IMG/VR virus record: IMGVR_UViG_3300035070_002017
Span: 1-26,224 of that record
DNA from: a virus
DNA: 26,224 bases
Direction: 5' to 3' (one strand)
The notes beneath the pieces are model-generated. The model searched no databases. It was not told the origin of the DNA and saw only the letters and a list, made by a program, of their open reading frames with translations. The position numbers and the translations under genes were made by a program. How positions within the stretch are numbered: the stretch's first letter is position 1; the number at the start of each line of letters is the position of its first letter. Below are positions 5,866-12,392 of the stretch, piece by piece.

Positions 5866-6526
5866 AGACCCTGCATTTTTATTTTACAGCTCTGATTTTC
5901 TTACAGGAACTATGTTTTTGACAGATGAACAAGTAGGCAAGTTTATTAGACTATTATGCCTTCAACATCAAAAAGGTCATCTGAGGAAAAAAGATATGTT
6001 AAAGATATGTAAATCATATGATGAAGATGTTTTTGAGATGTTTAAAATAGATGAAGAAGGTATGTACTTTAATGAGAGACTTGAGTACGAAGCCAATAAG
6101 AGAAAAGCCTATAGTGAATCTAGGAGAAATAATAGAAAAAATCCTAACAAGTCCTCTGTTAAAAACATATCTAAAACATATGTTCAACATATGGAAAATG
6201 AAAATGAAAATGAAAATAGAAATATAAATAGAAATAAAAGTAAGATACCTTCCGAACAAGAATTTTTAGAATATGGTAACACAATCTATAAACAACTAGG
6301 AAAAGATACTGAACCTTATAAGTTTGGTTTACTAGCTAAGTATAAGTCCTGGTTAGATAATGGCTGGAAGAATGGTCATGGTAAACCAATAAAGAATTGG
6401 AAGAACACTTTAAATAATACACTGCCGCATATAAAAGGTATTTATAATGGAAAACAAAATAATAAAAATGGACTCAGCTATTCAGCAGAGTTCCAAGAAG
6501 AACTTGCTAGAAAAATACAGTCCTAA
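5855..6526 (+). CDS. DUF1376-like phage replication initiation protein
   Basis: The N-terminus (AFLFYSSDFLTGTMFLTDEQ, then VGKFIRLLCLQHQKGHL) is the winged-helix pattern of DUF1376/replisome-organiser proteins. The C-terminus (KYKSWLDNGWKNG, then KPIKNWKNTLNNTLP) is a second conserved block of Bacteroidetes phage replication proteins. A low-complexity linker of alternating N, E and R (113-130) joins them. I start at 5855 (MSIKDPAF) because the conserved domain begins there; an in-frame start at 5831 would add eight residues and lengthen the overlap. The role is probably origin binding and helicase recruitment, together with the next gene. Confidence 0.65.
   Translation: MSIKDPAFLFYSSDFLTGTMFLTDEQVGKFIRLLCLQHQKGHLRKKDMLKICKSYDEDVFEMFKIDEEGMYFNERLEYEANKRKAYSESRRNNRKNPNKSSVKNISKTYVQHMENENENENRNINRNKSKIPSEQEFLEYGNTIYKQLGKDTEPYKFGLLAKYKSWLDNGWKNGHGKPIKNWKNTLNNTLPHIKGIYNGKQNNKNGLSYSAEFQEELARKIQS
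6194..6217 (+). repeat. GAAAAT hexanucleotide repeat, four copies, in a coding linker
   Basis: Four exact tandem GAAAAT units encode alternating Glu-Asn in the linker of the replication protein, followed by related AGAAAT/ATAAAT units. Gain or loss of a 6-bp unit keeps the frame, so the linker length can drift without breaking the gene. Confidence 0.8.
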
Positions 6527-6941
6527 GAATTGTATGCTGCATGCAGGCAAAGTAAAGACTATAGAAGAAGCTATGAATAGTAAAGCTCCAAGTATTGGTA
6601 GATTCCAAAATGAACATGGATCACAGTTTACTGAAGGACTTATGACATTCTGGTTATTGTACTTAAATAAAATATTAAATCTAAATAAACCAATGAGTGA
6701 AGATCAAATAAACCTTTGTTCTTCTATGATAGTAGAGGAGTTTTATATGCTTAAAATATCAGACTTAACTCTATTGTTTAAAAAAATAATCTCTGGTCAA
6801 TATGGTGAGTTCTATGAAAGATTATCTATAGACAAAGTGTTGACTTTTTTTAGAGAATATTTAGATGAAAGATTAAACCTAGCAGCAGACAATTCAATTA
6901 GAAACCATTCAGACGAAATTTATAAATCAAAAAACATATAA
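6447..6941 (+). CDS. Putative helicase-loader-like replication protein (164 aa)
   Basis: The C-terminal half contains ISDLTLLFKKIISGQYGEFY (about 103-122) followed by a helix ending FFREYLDERLNLA. I associate this with Bacteroidetes proteins (DUF6633-like) that follow DUF1376-type initiators and may load the helicase; the link is from memory and not certain. The ATG at 6447 has AAAAGG nine bases upstream but overlaps the preceding gene by 80 nt; a shorter start at 6534 would avoid the overlap. I keep the longer form because the extra residues look protein-like. Confidence 0.5.
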   Translation: MENKIIKMDSAIQQSSKKNLLEKYSPKNCMLHAGKVKTIEEAMNSKAPSIGRFQNEHGSQFTEGLMTFWLLYLNKILNLNKPMSEDQINLCSSMIVEEFYMLKISDLTLLFKKIISGQYGEFYERLSIDKVLTFFREYLDERLNLAADNSIRNHSDEIYKSKNI

Positions 6942-6942
6942 T

Positions 6943-7401
6943 ATGCCACTACCAAAACCAAAAGCTGGAGAATCAAGGAAAGACTTTATGCAAAAATGCA
7001 TGAGTGACTCAAAGGCTACAAGCGAATTTCCAAATACTGATCAAAGACTAGCTGTCTGTTCAACACAATACAGAGACAAATATGAAAAGGTAGACTTAGA
7101 ATCTTATAACGATTATCCTCAGTCAGCAGTAAACAATGCTAAGAGAGCTTTAAAGTGGACTGAAGAAAACGGATGGGGTTCTTGCGGTGAGGCTACTGGA
7201 AAAAAAAGAGCATCACAAATTGCATCAAAATCAAAACTAAGTAGAGATACTATAGCACGCATGGCATCTTTTAAAAGACACCAGCAACACAAAGACGTTC
7301 CATATTCAGAAGGATGTGGTGGTCTTATGTGGGATGCTTGGGGTGGTTCTTCAGGAATCAACTGGGCTATAAATAAATTAAAACAAATAGATAAAAAATA
7401 A
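6943..7401 (+). CDS. Conserved phage protein with two motifs usually tied to head genes
   Basis: The 152-aa protein has two parts. The N-terminus (MPLPKPKAGESRKDFMQKCM, then EFPNTDQRLAVCSTQ; C19 and C39) is a short motif I know from phage portal or prohead-protease-linked proteins. The C-terminal part (AKRALKWTEENGWGSCGE, ARMASFKRHQQHKD, and GLMWDAWGGSSGINWA at about 127-142) is a conserved domain of unknown function, also often attached to structural proteins. Here it stands alone in the early region, far from the capsid genes. The function is unknown. Confidence 0.6.
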   Translation: MPLPKPKAGESRKDFMQKCMSDSKATSEFPNTDQRLAVCSTQYRDKYEKVDLESYNDYPQSAVNNAKRALKWTEENGWGSCGEATGKKRASQIASKSKLSRDTIARMASFKRHQQHKDVPYSEGCGGLMWDAWGGSSGINWAINKLKQIDKK

Positions 7402-7405
7402 AATT

Positions 7406-7540
7406 ATGCCAATTAGCAATCAAATTTTCGAAGCTTTTAGAAAACATAAAAAGGAAATCGACAAAGCTGTAGACTTTTTACATGAAGAAAACTATACTAT
7501 CTACGACGATAGAGGGAAAAAAATAATTAAAAAGAAATAG
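7406..7540 (+). CDS. Small hypothetical protein (44 aa)
   Basis: An ATG at 7406 opens a 44-aa frame ending with TAG at 7538-7540. The product is basic and helical (MPISNQIFEAFRKHKKEIDK, then AVDFLHEENY). It fills the gap between two convincing genes with 4 nt and 1 nt spacing, which supports a real gene. No function is known. Confidence 0.5.
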   Translation: MPISNQIFEAFRKHKKEIDKAVDFLHEENYTIYDDRGKKIIKKK

Positions 7541-7541
7541 T

Positions 7542-7730
7542 ATGAATAAATTAAAAAGATTAATGCTACTGCCTCCAATGAGACAATTTGGAGAGTATGT
7601 AAAAAACTACTTTACTAGAGACATTGGTATTCTACCTTTTACAAGAAAAGTAAAATCTATAAAAGAAAAAGCACAAATTATGAATGCTGCTTGGGATGCA
7701 ATGAATAGAGATATACAAGTAGAAGAATGA
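7542..7730 (+). CDS. Small hypothetical protein (62 aa)
   Basis: The 62-aa basic product (MNKLKRLMLLPPMRQFGEYV...) starts 1 nt after the preceding stop and overlaps the next ATG by 4 nt (ATGA). It has no recognised motif. The spacing indicates translational coupling within the early operon. Confidence 0.5.
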   Translation: MNKLKRLMLLPPMRQFGEYVKNYFTRDIGILPFTRKVKSIKEKAQIMNAAWDAMNRDIQVEE

Positions 7731-7894
7731 CTGAACTGATTAAACACGCATTAGGATTCTGTGGAGAACATTGGCATCCTAATCTTTTTACTTTACTAGC
7801 AGGAGGCTTTGGATTAAGCACAATTATTTCCTGCCTGTATTTAAATTTAAGATGTAAAATTAATCGGTTTATAAAAAGTATAAAAAAGTATTGA
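7727..7894 (+). CDS. Small single-pass membrane protein (55 aa)
   Basis: The product has one clear transmembrane segment (FTLLAGGFGLSTIISCLYL, about 21-39) followed by a basic tail, suggesting N-out/C-in topology by the positive-inside rule. The start GFCGEHWHPNLFT is a motif I have seen in small flavobacterial phage proteins of unknown role. It could be a holin-like, superinfection or membrane-anchoring protein. The ATG overlaps the upstream stop (ATGA). Confidence 0.5.
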   Translation: MTELIKHALGFCGEHWHPNLFTLLAGGFGLSTIISCLYLNLRCKINRFIKSIKKY

Positions 7895-7931
7895 TTTGTA
7901 TGCATAATTTTTGTATAATGTATCGCTTAGT

Positions 7932-8282
7932 ATGTACACTAAGAAATACCAAAACAGAAATAAATACAAAGCTGTAAAGCAGAAATTTAATGGTCGAACC
8001 TACCATAGTAAAAAAGAAGCTGCTTATGCTGCCGAACTAGAATGGAGATTAAAGGCAGGAGAAATAGTTGAGTACATACCTCAACATCCATTAAGACTGT
8101 ATGTAAATGAAAAGAAAATATGTAATTACTTTATTGACTTTAAAGTAATTTATCCAGATGGCTCTATAGAGCTAGTTGAAGTTAAAGGTTTTGAGACAGA
8201 TGTCTGGAGACTAAAATGGAAACTAACCGAAGCACTACTTGATGAACTAGAACCTAATGCAACTTTAGTTTTAGTTAAATGA
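7932..8282 (+). CDS. DUF1064-type phage nuclease (PD-(D/E)xK fold)
   Basis: The 116-aa protein fits DUF1064: YHSKKEAAYAAEL (25-37) with E29, the IPQHPL segment, then FIDF (D69) and VEVKG (E83, K85), which is the D...ExK metal-dependent nuclease signature. Proteins of this family are regarded as endonucleases or Holliday-junction resolvase-like enzymes that prepare phage DNA for packaging or recombination. I start at ATG 7932; an upstream in-frame TTG at 7911 adds only non-conserved residues. A TATAAT at 7914-7919 lies just before the gene and might be a local promoter, but it has no clear partner box. Confidence 0.75.
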   Translation: MYTKKYQNRNKYKAVKQKFNGRTYHSKKEAAYAAELEWRLKAGEIVEYIPQHPLRLYVNEKKICNYFIDFKVIYPDGSIELVEVKGFETDVWRLKWKLTEALLDELEPNATLVLVK

Positions 8283-8812
8283 CCAAGAATCAAGTAATAC
8301 AAGACATAGCTAAATACCATGTAGAGTGGGTAAGGTTTGTATATAAAAACTCTTTAAACCTAAATCAGAAACGCAATGCTGAAGATTATGTACAAGATGC
8401 CTATATAAAGATTTTAAAATATTCTTCGTTTGATCCTGTTAAGTTTTATCAAAGTGACGGTAAAATAAACAAGAAGTATTTTTTCAGAACACTTAAAAGC
8501 ATTTTGATTGATGACAATAAAAAGAAAGAAATAAGAACTGTAAGCCTAAATGAAAAATTAAATCTACCAGACATTACAGAAATAAAACAAAACCTGGAGG
8601 TAGTATTTAATAAAATAGAAAAGACAATAAACAATATGTACTGGTATGATAAAAAGATGTTAAATCTCTATGTCTACCATATTCCTAGTATTAGGAAAAT
8701 CTCTACAGCAACTACAATAAGTAGTAAGTCTGTATTTAAAACACTTAAAAGGTGTAAACTCACAATAAAAAAAGAAGTAGCAAAAGAATATTATTATGGC
8801 AAAACAGGCTAA
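8279..8812 (+). CDS. Phage sigma-factor-like protein (sigma-70 family, ECF-like layout)
   Basis: The 177-aa protein has a region-2-like N-terminal half (residues about 8-80), with AEDYVQDAYIKILKY (34-48) matching the core-binding helix motif (DxxQd.f.k..). The C-terminal half carries a region-4-like HTH (about 125-165: IPSIRKISTATTISSKSVFK, then TLKRCKLTIKK). Two domains within about 180 aa is the ECF sigma layout. It overlaps its upstream neighbour by 4 nt and lies just before the terminase genes, so it would be made at the end of the early programme. Three repeated GGAAC/CGTA-like elements before late genes are obvious candidate targets. Fold call fairly good; target is inference. Confidence 0.7.
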   Translation: MTKNQVIQDIAKYHVEWVRFVYKNSLNLNQKRNAEDYVQDAYIKILKYSSFDPVKFYQSDGKINKKYFFRTLKSILIDDNKKKEIRTVSLNEKLNLPDITEIKQNLEVVFNKIEKTINNMYWYDKKMLNLYVYHIPSIRKISTATTISSKSVFKTLKRCKLTIKKEVAKEYYYGKTG

Positions 8813-9209
8813 AAAATCACCAAGAAAATCAACTAGAAAAAAAGCAGCTCCTAAATCAAAAGGGCTAGGAGATAGTATTGAGAAGTTCACAAAGAAAACT
8901 GGAATTAAAAAAGTAGTGGAGAAAGTATCTGAAGTTACAGGAATTGACTGTGGCTGTGATGAAAGAAAAAATCTTCTTAATAAGATGTTTCCTTATAGAA
9001 ATACAGAATGCCTTACAGAAGATGAGTTTAATTGGTTAGATGTTTTCTACAAGAGTAGAAAGTCAACTCTAACACACCAGGAGCAAACTAAAATGGTAGC
9101 AATACACAATAGAGTTTTAGCAGCTCGTAGAGAAGTCAGTTCATGTGGCTCTTGCGTAAGAGACATGGTAAACATAATGAAAAGATTATACCTAGAATAC
9201 AAGAAGTGA
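8796..9209 (+). CDS. Conserved phage protein: basic tail plus cysteine-rich core
   Basis: The first 23 residues are a lysine/arginine/proline tail (KKSPRKSTRKKAAPKSKG), like histone-H1-type or nucleic-acid-binding tails. Next comes the block GLGDSIEKFTKKTGIKKVVE, then DCGCDERKNLLNKMFPY, which I have met in Bacteroidetes phages ahead of the terminase; function unknown. Two more cysteines occur in SSCGSCV, so a CxC plus CxxC metal site is possible. The gene overlaps the sigma gene by 17 nt. It could bind DNA or RNA during the switch to packaging. Confidence 0.6.
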   Translation: MAKQAKKSPRKSTRKKAAPKSKGLGDSIEKFTKKTGIKKVVEKVSEVTGIDCGCDERKNLLNKMFPYRNTECLTEDEFNWLDVFYKSRKSTLTHQEQTKMVAIHNRVLAARREVSSCGSCVRDMVNIMKRLYLEYKK

Positions 9210-9223
9210 AAAGCATAGCTATC

Positions 9224-9637
9224 ATGTCAAAGGTCTTCGGTGGAAAGCTAGTGAGAAATAAAGGCATGGTAGCAAATGCGATAAAACATTTTGAAGGAAA
9301 ACAAGTGGAGATAATTATAAAAGAAAAAAAGAAATATAGAACCTCTCCGCAAAACGCATACTACTTTGGAGTAATAATTCCTCTAACAGTAAATGCAATA
9401 TATAACGAATGGGGAGAAGTATGGTCTAAAGAGAAAGCTCATGAGTTCTTTAAAAGTAGATTTCTATTTGAAGAAAGAGTAAATGAGCAGACAGCAGAGA
9501 TAATACAGATTCCTAAATCTACAACTGACAATACTACTTTAGAACAAGAGGAGTATCATAATAAGTGCGTAGAGTTTTTAAAGGAGTGGTTTAATGTAGA
9601 AGTGCCACTACCAAATGAGAACATTAGAATTGATTAA
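9224..9637 (+). CDS. NinB-like recombination protein
   Basis: From ATG 9224 the product is 137 aa. It has the NinB/Orf hallmarks: RTSPQNAYYFGVIIPL (39-54), a central helix with KAHEFFKSRF, the KSTTDNTTL turn, and the end WFNVEVPLPNE. NinB (lambda Orf) binds ssDNA and assists recombination in place of RecFOR. A longer in-frame start at 9143 would run through the preceding gene and adds non-conserved residues, so I reject it. It is the last gene before the terminase and may cooperate with the SSB-type protein. Confidence 0.7.
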   Translation: MSKVFGGKLVRNKGMVANAIKHFEGKQVEIIIKEKKKYRTSPQNAYYFGVIIPLTVNAIYNEWGEVWSKEKAHEFFKSRFLFEERVNEQTAEIIQIPKSTTDNTTLEQEEYHNKCVEFLKEWFNVEVPLPNENIRID

Positions 9638-9654
9638 TCAAGTTTTTTCAAGTT

Positions 9655-9888
9655 ATGAGTAAACATGGAGGTAAAAGAGAAGGTTCAGGCAGAAAGGCTA
9701 AAATAGAGGAGCTAGAGTTAATAGAAAAGTTAAAGCCATTAGAGCCATTAGCTTATGAAGCATTAAAGCAAGGTCTTGCAGATCAGGATTACAGATTTGT
9801 ACAACTCTACTTAAACTATTACTATGGTAAGCCTAAAGAGACTAAGGACATAACTATAAATGAAGATCAACCTTTGTTTATAGATTAG
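9655..9888 (+). CDS. terS: Terminase small subunit-like protein (77 aa)
   Basis: The product starts MSKHGGKREGSGRKAKIEEL. The GG.REGSGRK start is typical of small terminase or terminase-adjacent proteins in Bacteroidetes phages. Two helices follow (PLAYEALKQGLADQDYRFVQ, then LYLNYYYGKP). At 77 aa it is short for TerS. It lies immediately before terL (stop abuts the ATG), where TerS belongs; it would recognise phage DNA and start packaging. Confidence 0.65.
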   Translation: MSKHGGKREGSGRKAKIEELELIEKLKPLEPLAYEALKQGLADQDYRFVQLYLNYYYGKPKETKDITINEDQPLFID

Positions 9889-11058
9889 ATGCAAGTCAAA
9901 AAAACCTTAGCCTTAGACAAACTAAGAAACCTAAACAGTAGAACTAAAATTATAAGAGGAGGATCGTCAGCAGGTAAAACAATAGCGATCTTATTAATTC
10001 TTATAGATTATGCCATTAGAAATAAAGGTAAGGAGATTAGTGTTGTATCTGAATCTATTCCTCATTTGCGTAGAGGAGCTTTAAAGGACTTTCTAAGTAT
10101 ACTTAAAGGTCTGAACAGGTACTATGAAAAGAAGTTTAATAGAAGTACTTTAAAATATGAATTTAGCAATGGTTCTTATATTGAGTTTTTCTCTACAGAC
10201 CAGCCTGACAAATTAAGAGGAGCAAGAAGAACTGATCTTTACATTAACGAATGCAATAATGTGCCTTTTGATGCTTACCAACAACTAGCAGTTAGAACAA
10301 GTGGAGACATATGGCTTGACTACAATCCTGCTAATTTATTTTGGGTAGACAAAGAACTAATAGGTCAAAGTGATACTGACTTTGTTACATTAACTTACAA
10401 AGACAATGACAGCCTGCCAGAATCAATAGTAAAAGAAATAGAGAAAGCAAGAGACAAAGCTAAGACATCAACATACTGGGCAAACTGGTGGAAAGTATAT
10501 GGCTTAGGAGAAATAGGTAGTTTAGAAGGAGTATGTATACCAGACTGGAAAGAGATTGATAAGATACCAGAAGATGCAAGATTACTTTGTGGAGGCATGG
10601 ACTTTGGTTATTCTGTTGATCCTTCAACTTATATAAGGCTATACAAGTGGAATAATGCTTACATATTTGATGAAATGCTTTATAGAAAAGGAATGCACAA
10701 TAGAGACATTAGTTTATTTCTTACAAGCCAACACATTAAAGAAAACATATATGCAGATTCAGCAGAACCTAAATCAATAGCTGAACTTAAGAACTATGGT
10801 CATGCAGTTTATCCTGTAACTAAAGGTAGAGATTCAATAATCTATGGAATTAACCTTATGAATCAAAATGAAATCTATGTTACTAGAAAAAGCAAGAATC
10901 TAATCAAAGAACTACAAGGTTACATTTGGGCTAAAGACAAAGAAGGTAATGACTTGCAAAAACCAACAGGAACACATCCAGACTGCATTGATGCTGCCAG
11001 GTATGCACTTATGATGCAACTAGAAAATCCTAACAGAGGTCAATATCATTTTTATTAA
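9889..11058 (+). CDS. terL: Terminase large subunit
   Basis: The 389-aa protein has a Walker A motif GGSSAGKT (24-31), a Walker B-like DLYINE with catalytic E121, and an RNase-H-like nuclease domain with acidic residues D238 (GGMDFGYSVD), D290 (YADSAEP) and D365/D368 (HPDCIDAA). It is the motor that drives DNA into the prohead and cuts concatemers, and it acts on the portal. It is slightly shorter than typical TerL (about 420-550 aa) but all motifs are present. It follows terS without a gap. Confidence 0.95.
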   Translation: MQVKKTLALDKLRNLNSRTKIIRGGSSAGKTIAILLILIDYAIRNKGKEISVVSESIPHLRRGALKDFLSILKGLNRYYEKKFNRSTLKYEFSNGSYIEFFSTDQPDKLRGARRTDLYINECNNVPFDAYQQLAVRTSGDIWLDYNPANLFWVDKELIGQSDTDFVTLTYKDNDSLPESIVKEIEKARDKAKTSTYWANWWKVYGLGEIGSLEGVCIPDWKEIDKIPEDARLLCGGMDFGYSVDPSTYIRLYKWNNAYIFDEMLYRKGMHNRDISLFLTSQHIKENIYADSAEPKSIAELKNYGHAVYPVTKGRDSIIYGINLMNQNEIYVTRKSKNLIKELQGYIWAKDKEGNDLQKPTGTHPDCIDAARYALMMQLENPNRGQYHFY

Positions 11059-11059
11059 A

Positions 11060-11080
11060 GTGTGCATATGTACTGCACAC
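11060..11080. promoter_or_regulatory. Inverted repeat directly behind terL
   Basis: GTGTGCA (11060-11066) and TGCACAC (11074-11080) are perfect 7-bp inverted arms around a 7-nt loop, starting 2 nt after the terL stop. No T-tract follows, so it is a poor terminator. It may be an operator for the promoter box at 11089 or an RNA stem protecting the terL message. Confidence 0.45.
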
Positions 11081-11088
11081 ATACTTTA

Positions 11089-11096
11089 TATGTTTG
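11089..11096 (+). promoter_or_regulatory. Candidate promoter -7 box (TAnnTTTG type)
   Basis: TATGTTTG fits the Bacteroidetes -7 consensus. It lies 36 bp before the gene at 11133 and just after an inverted repeat. No good TTTG -33 box is seen at the normal distance. It could drive the small gene and the non-coding region behind it. Confidence 0.35.
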
Positions 11097-11132
11097 TAGT
11101 GTAAAAAATGTATAACCTTTAATTTTTAATTT

Positions 11133-11402
11133 ATGACTTTTAAAATAAACTCAAGTAACACTTTTAAGGATGATCTAAAAGAAAATCCTAAAGCTGCAAT
11201 GTATATGCTTAAATCTTTTATTTATGTTTTAAACACTAAACGTAATGACAAGTATTTAGATTTATGTAGAAAATACTTTGCATTTAAAAAAGATGAACTT
11301 GCTGACAATATGCTTACTCTTATAGGGTTTCAGCAAAGGTTATTTGAACCAATATTATCAGAAATGATAAAACTTAAAGACAGTAAGCGTCAAGTTGAGT
11401 AG
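11133..11402 (+). CDS. Hypothetical protein between terL and the non-coding RNA (89 aa)
   Basis: The 89-aa product is helical and lysine-rich (begins MTFKINSSNTFKDDLKENPK; central LDLCRKYFAFKKDELADNML). No family is recognised. Unlike its neighbours it is not overlapped by another gene: 74 nt separate it from terL, with an inverted repeat and a -7-like box, and more than 300 nt of non-coding DNA follow. It may therefore be an independently expressed unit. Confidence 0.5.
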   Translation: MTFKINSSNTFKDDLKENPKAAMYMLKSFIYVLNTKRNDKYLDLCRKYFAFKKDELADNMLTLIGFQQRLFEPILSEMIKLKDSKRQVE

Positions 11403-11644
11403 ACTCGAACATCTATAAAACTTGTAACCTTACAAACGTATAATCGGATAAAATTAAAACCAATTCGAGAAAGCGTAAAGAGTTGAAGTGATATAAACGC
11501 TGTTATAGTTGTGGGGGAAATAGATGGAGTGTTAGTAACAAAAAATGTTTTATAGCATAATTTAGTAAAGTCTAGCTAAATAAGTAAACATAATGAGGTT
11601 ACTGGGCAACTAAATAGGTAAGACGAAAGTTTTACGACTCTTAT
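11403..11644 (+). ncRNA. Candidate structured non-coding RNA behind terL
   Basis: About 240 nt without any plausible gene, unlike the tightly packed DNA on both sides, and closed by a strong terminator. Helices that I can pair by eye: 11404-11409 with 11464-11469 (CTCGAA/TTCGAG) around a small hairpin at 11422-11435; 11472-11476 with 11497-11501 (AGCGT/ACGCT); a nested set 11532-11539/11598-11605, 11545-11550/11586-11591 and 11561-11565/11576-11580; and a 7-bp stem with a GAAA tetraloop at 11618-11635. It matches no RNA class that I can name. It could be a trans-acting RNA, a packaging RNA, or a cis leader. The 5' end is unknown. Confidence 0.5.
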
Positions 11645-11677
11645 AAACCAGTCTTGTCGAGAGGGCTGGTTTTTTTT
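11645..11677 (+). terminator. Strong rho-independent terminator
   Basis: AAACCAG (11645-11651) pairs with CTGGTTT (11666-11672), extended inward by T-G and C-G pairs, and runs into eight T at 11670-11677. It ends the non-coding transcript just 11 bp before late promoter element 1, insulating the tail module from upstream transcription. Confidence 0.85.
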
Positions 11678-11687
11678 ATTAGTAGTG

Positions 11688-11720
11688 GAGTACAGTTTAT
11701 GATTTTATCGTACATATAGT
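11688..11720 (+). promoter_or_regulatory. Late promoter element 1 (before the tail module)
   Basis: First of three gap-free matching elements (others at 19153 and 19927). Box A reads GAGTACAGTTT (11688-11698), box B TCGTACATATAGT (11708-11720), directly followed by the ATG at 11721. Invariant in all three: TTT at 11696-11698, ATTT at 11702-11705 and TCGTACATATA. CGTA at 11709-11712 lies 15 nt behind the box-A TAC, like ECF promoters (GGAAC, about 16 nt, CGTA/C). If CGTA is the -10 element, transcription starts at or very near the ATG. Confidence 0.6.
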
Positions 11721-12392
11721 ATGAAAGTCAAAATATTAGTACCTGAATCATTAGCAGAAATTACATTAGAGCAATACCAAAAGTTTCTAAAGATTTCTGA
11801 AGAAAATGAGAACAGTTTATTTCTACAACAAAAAATGATAGAGATATTCTGTAACATAGAGTTAAAGCAGGTATTAAATATAAAATACAATTCAATAGTT
11901 AAAATAACTAATCATTTAAACAAGCTGTTTGAGCAGAAGCCTGAATTTACACCAACATTTAAAAGACAAAACTTAGAGTTTGGATTTATCCCTAAACTAG
12001 ATGACATGACCTTTGGAGAATTTGTAGACTTAGATACTACAATAGCAGACTGGGAGAATATACATAAAGCTATGGGAGTTTTATACAGACCAGTAACTCT
12101 AAGCAAAAACAAAAAGTATCAAATAGAATCTTATGAGTCTTTTGATAAATATGACATGCAAAAAATGCCATTAGATGTAGTTCTTGGAGCTTTGTTTTTT
12201 TTTTGGAATTTAAGCAAAGAATTAACGATACATATACCGAACTTTTTCAGGGAGGAGTTACAGAATCTGACCTCTCAGCAAAAGCAAACTTTGGAAGAAA
12301 GTGGGGTTGGTATTCAAGCCTATATGGACTCAGTAATGGAGATGTACTTAAACTTAACAAAGTTACAAGACAGCCATTACACCAATGCTTAA
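11721..12392 (+). CDS. Putative tail assembly chaperone-like protein (G-like frame)
   Basis: The 223-aa protein is the first gene of the tail module. Residues about 1-160 (MKVKILVPESLAEITLEQYQ ... FIPKLDDMTFGEFVDLDT ... VLYRPVT) form a conserved block that I associate with flavobacterial phage tail regions. At 12195-12204 a run of ten T occurs in codons 159-162 (FFFW). From there a second frame (-1) is open to 12460 and looks equally protein-like. This resembles the G/GT arrangement of tail chaperones, in which a minor -1 shift fuses a C-terminal extension: here 161 + 85 = 246 aa. In the zero frame the protein ends 62 codons later. The chaperone role is inferred from this architecture. Confidence 0.55.
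   Translation: MKVKILVPESLAEITLEQYQKFLKISEENENSLFLQQKMIEIFCNIELKQVLNIKYNSIVKITNHLNKLFEQKPEFTPTFKRQNLEFGFIPKLDDMTFGEFVDLDTTIADWENIHKAMGVLYRPVTLSKNKKYQIESYESFDKYDMQKMPLDVVLGALFFFWNLSKELTIHIPNFFREELQNLTSQQKQTLEESGVGIQAYMDSVMEMYLNLTKLQDSHYTNA
12195..12204 (+). promoter_or_regulatory. T10 slippery run, candidate -1 frameshift or slippage site
   Basis: Ten consecutive T (codons TTT TTT TTT T) sit exactly where the -1 frame that encodes the downstream protein begins (TTG at 12203). The run permits ribosomal -1 slippage on T TTT TTT and also polymerase slippage adding a U. It is also a spot where a sequencing error could create a false frame change. Confidence 0.5.

Noticed and set aside
6014-6259. 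Minus-strand hydrophobic 81-aa ORF
   Set aside because: The Ile/Phe runs are the complement of the GAAAAT/AAAT repeats in the replication gene.
7678-8890. Minus-strand ORFs at 7678-7905, 8449-8634 and 8660-8890
   Set aside because: All lie opposite well-supported plus-strand genes, and their hydrophobic look is the complement of Lys-rich codons.
9143-9223. Longer start of the NinB-like gene
   Set aside because: It lies inside the preceding gene in another frame and adds residues with no resemblance to the family.
11060-11080. Terminator for terL
   Set aside because: The stem is convincing but no T-tract follows; kept only as an inverted repeat.
11403-11644. Group I intron, tmRNA, RNase P or 6S RNA
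   Set aside because: I could not find the conserved core elements of any of these classes; left as an unassigned structured RNA.
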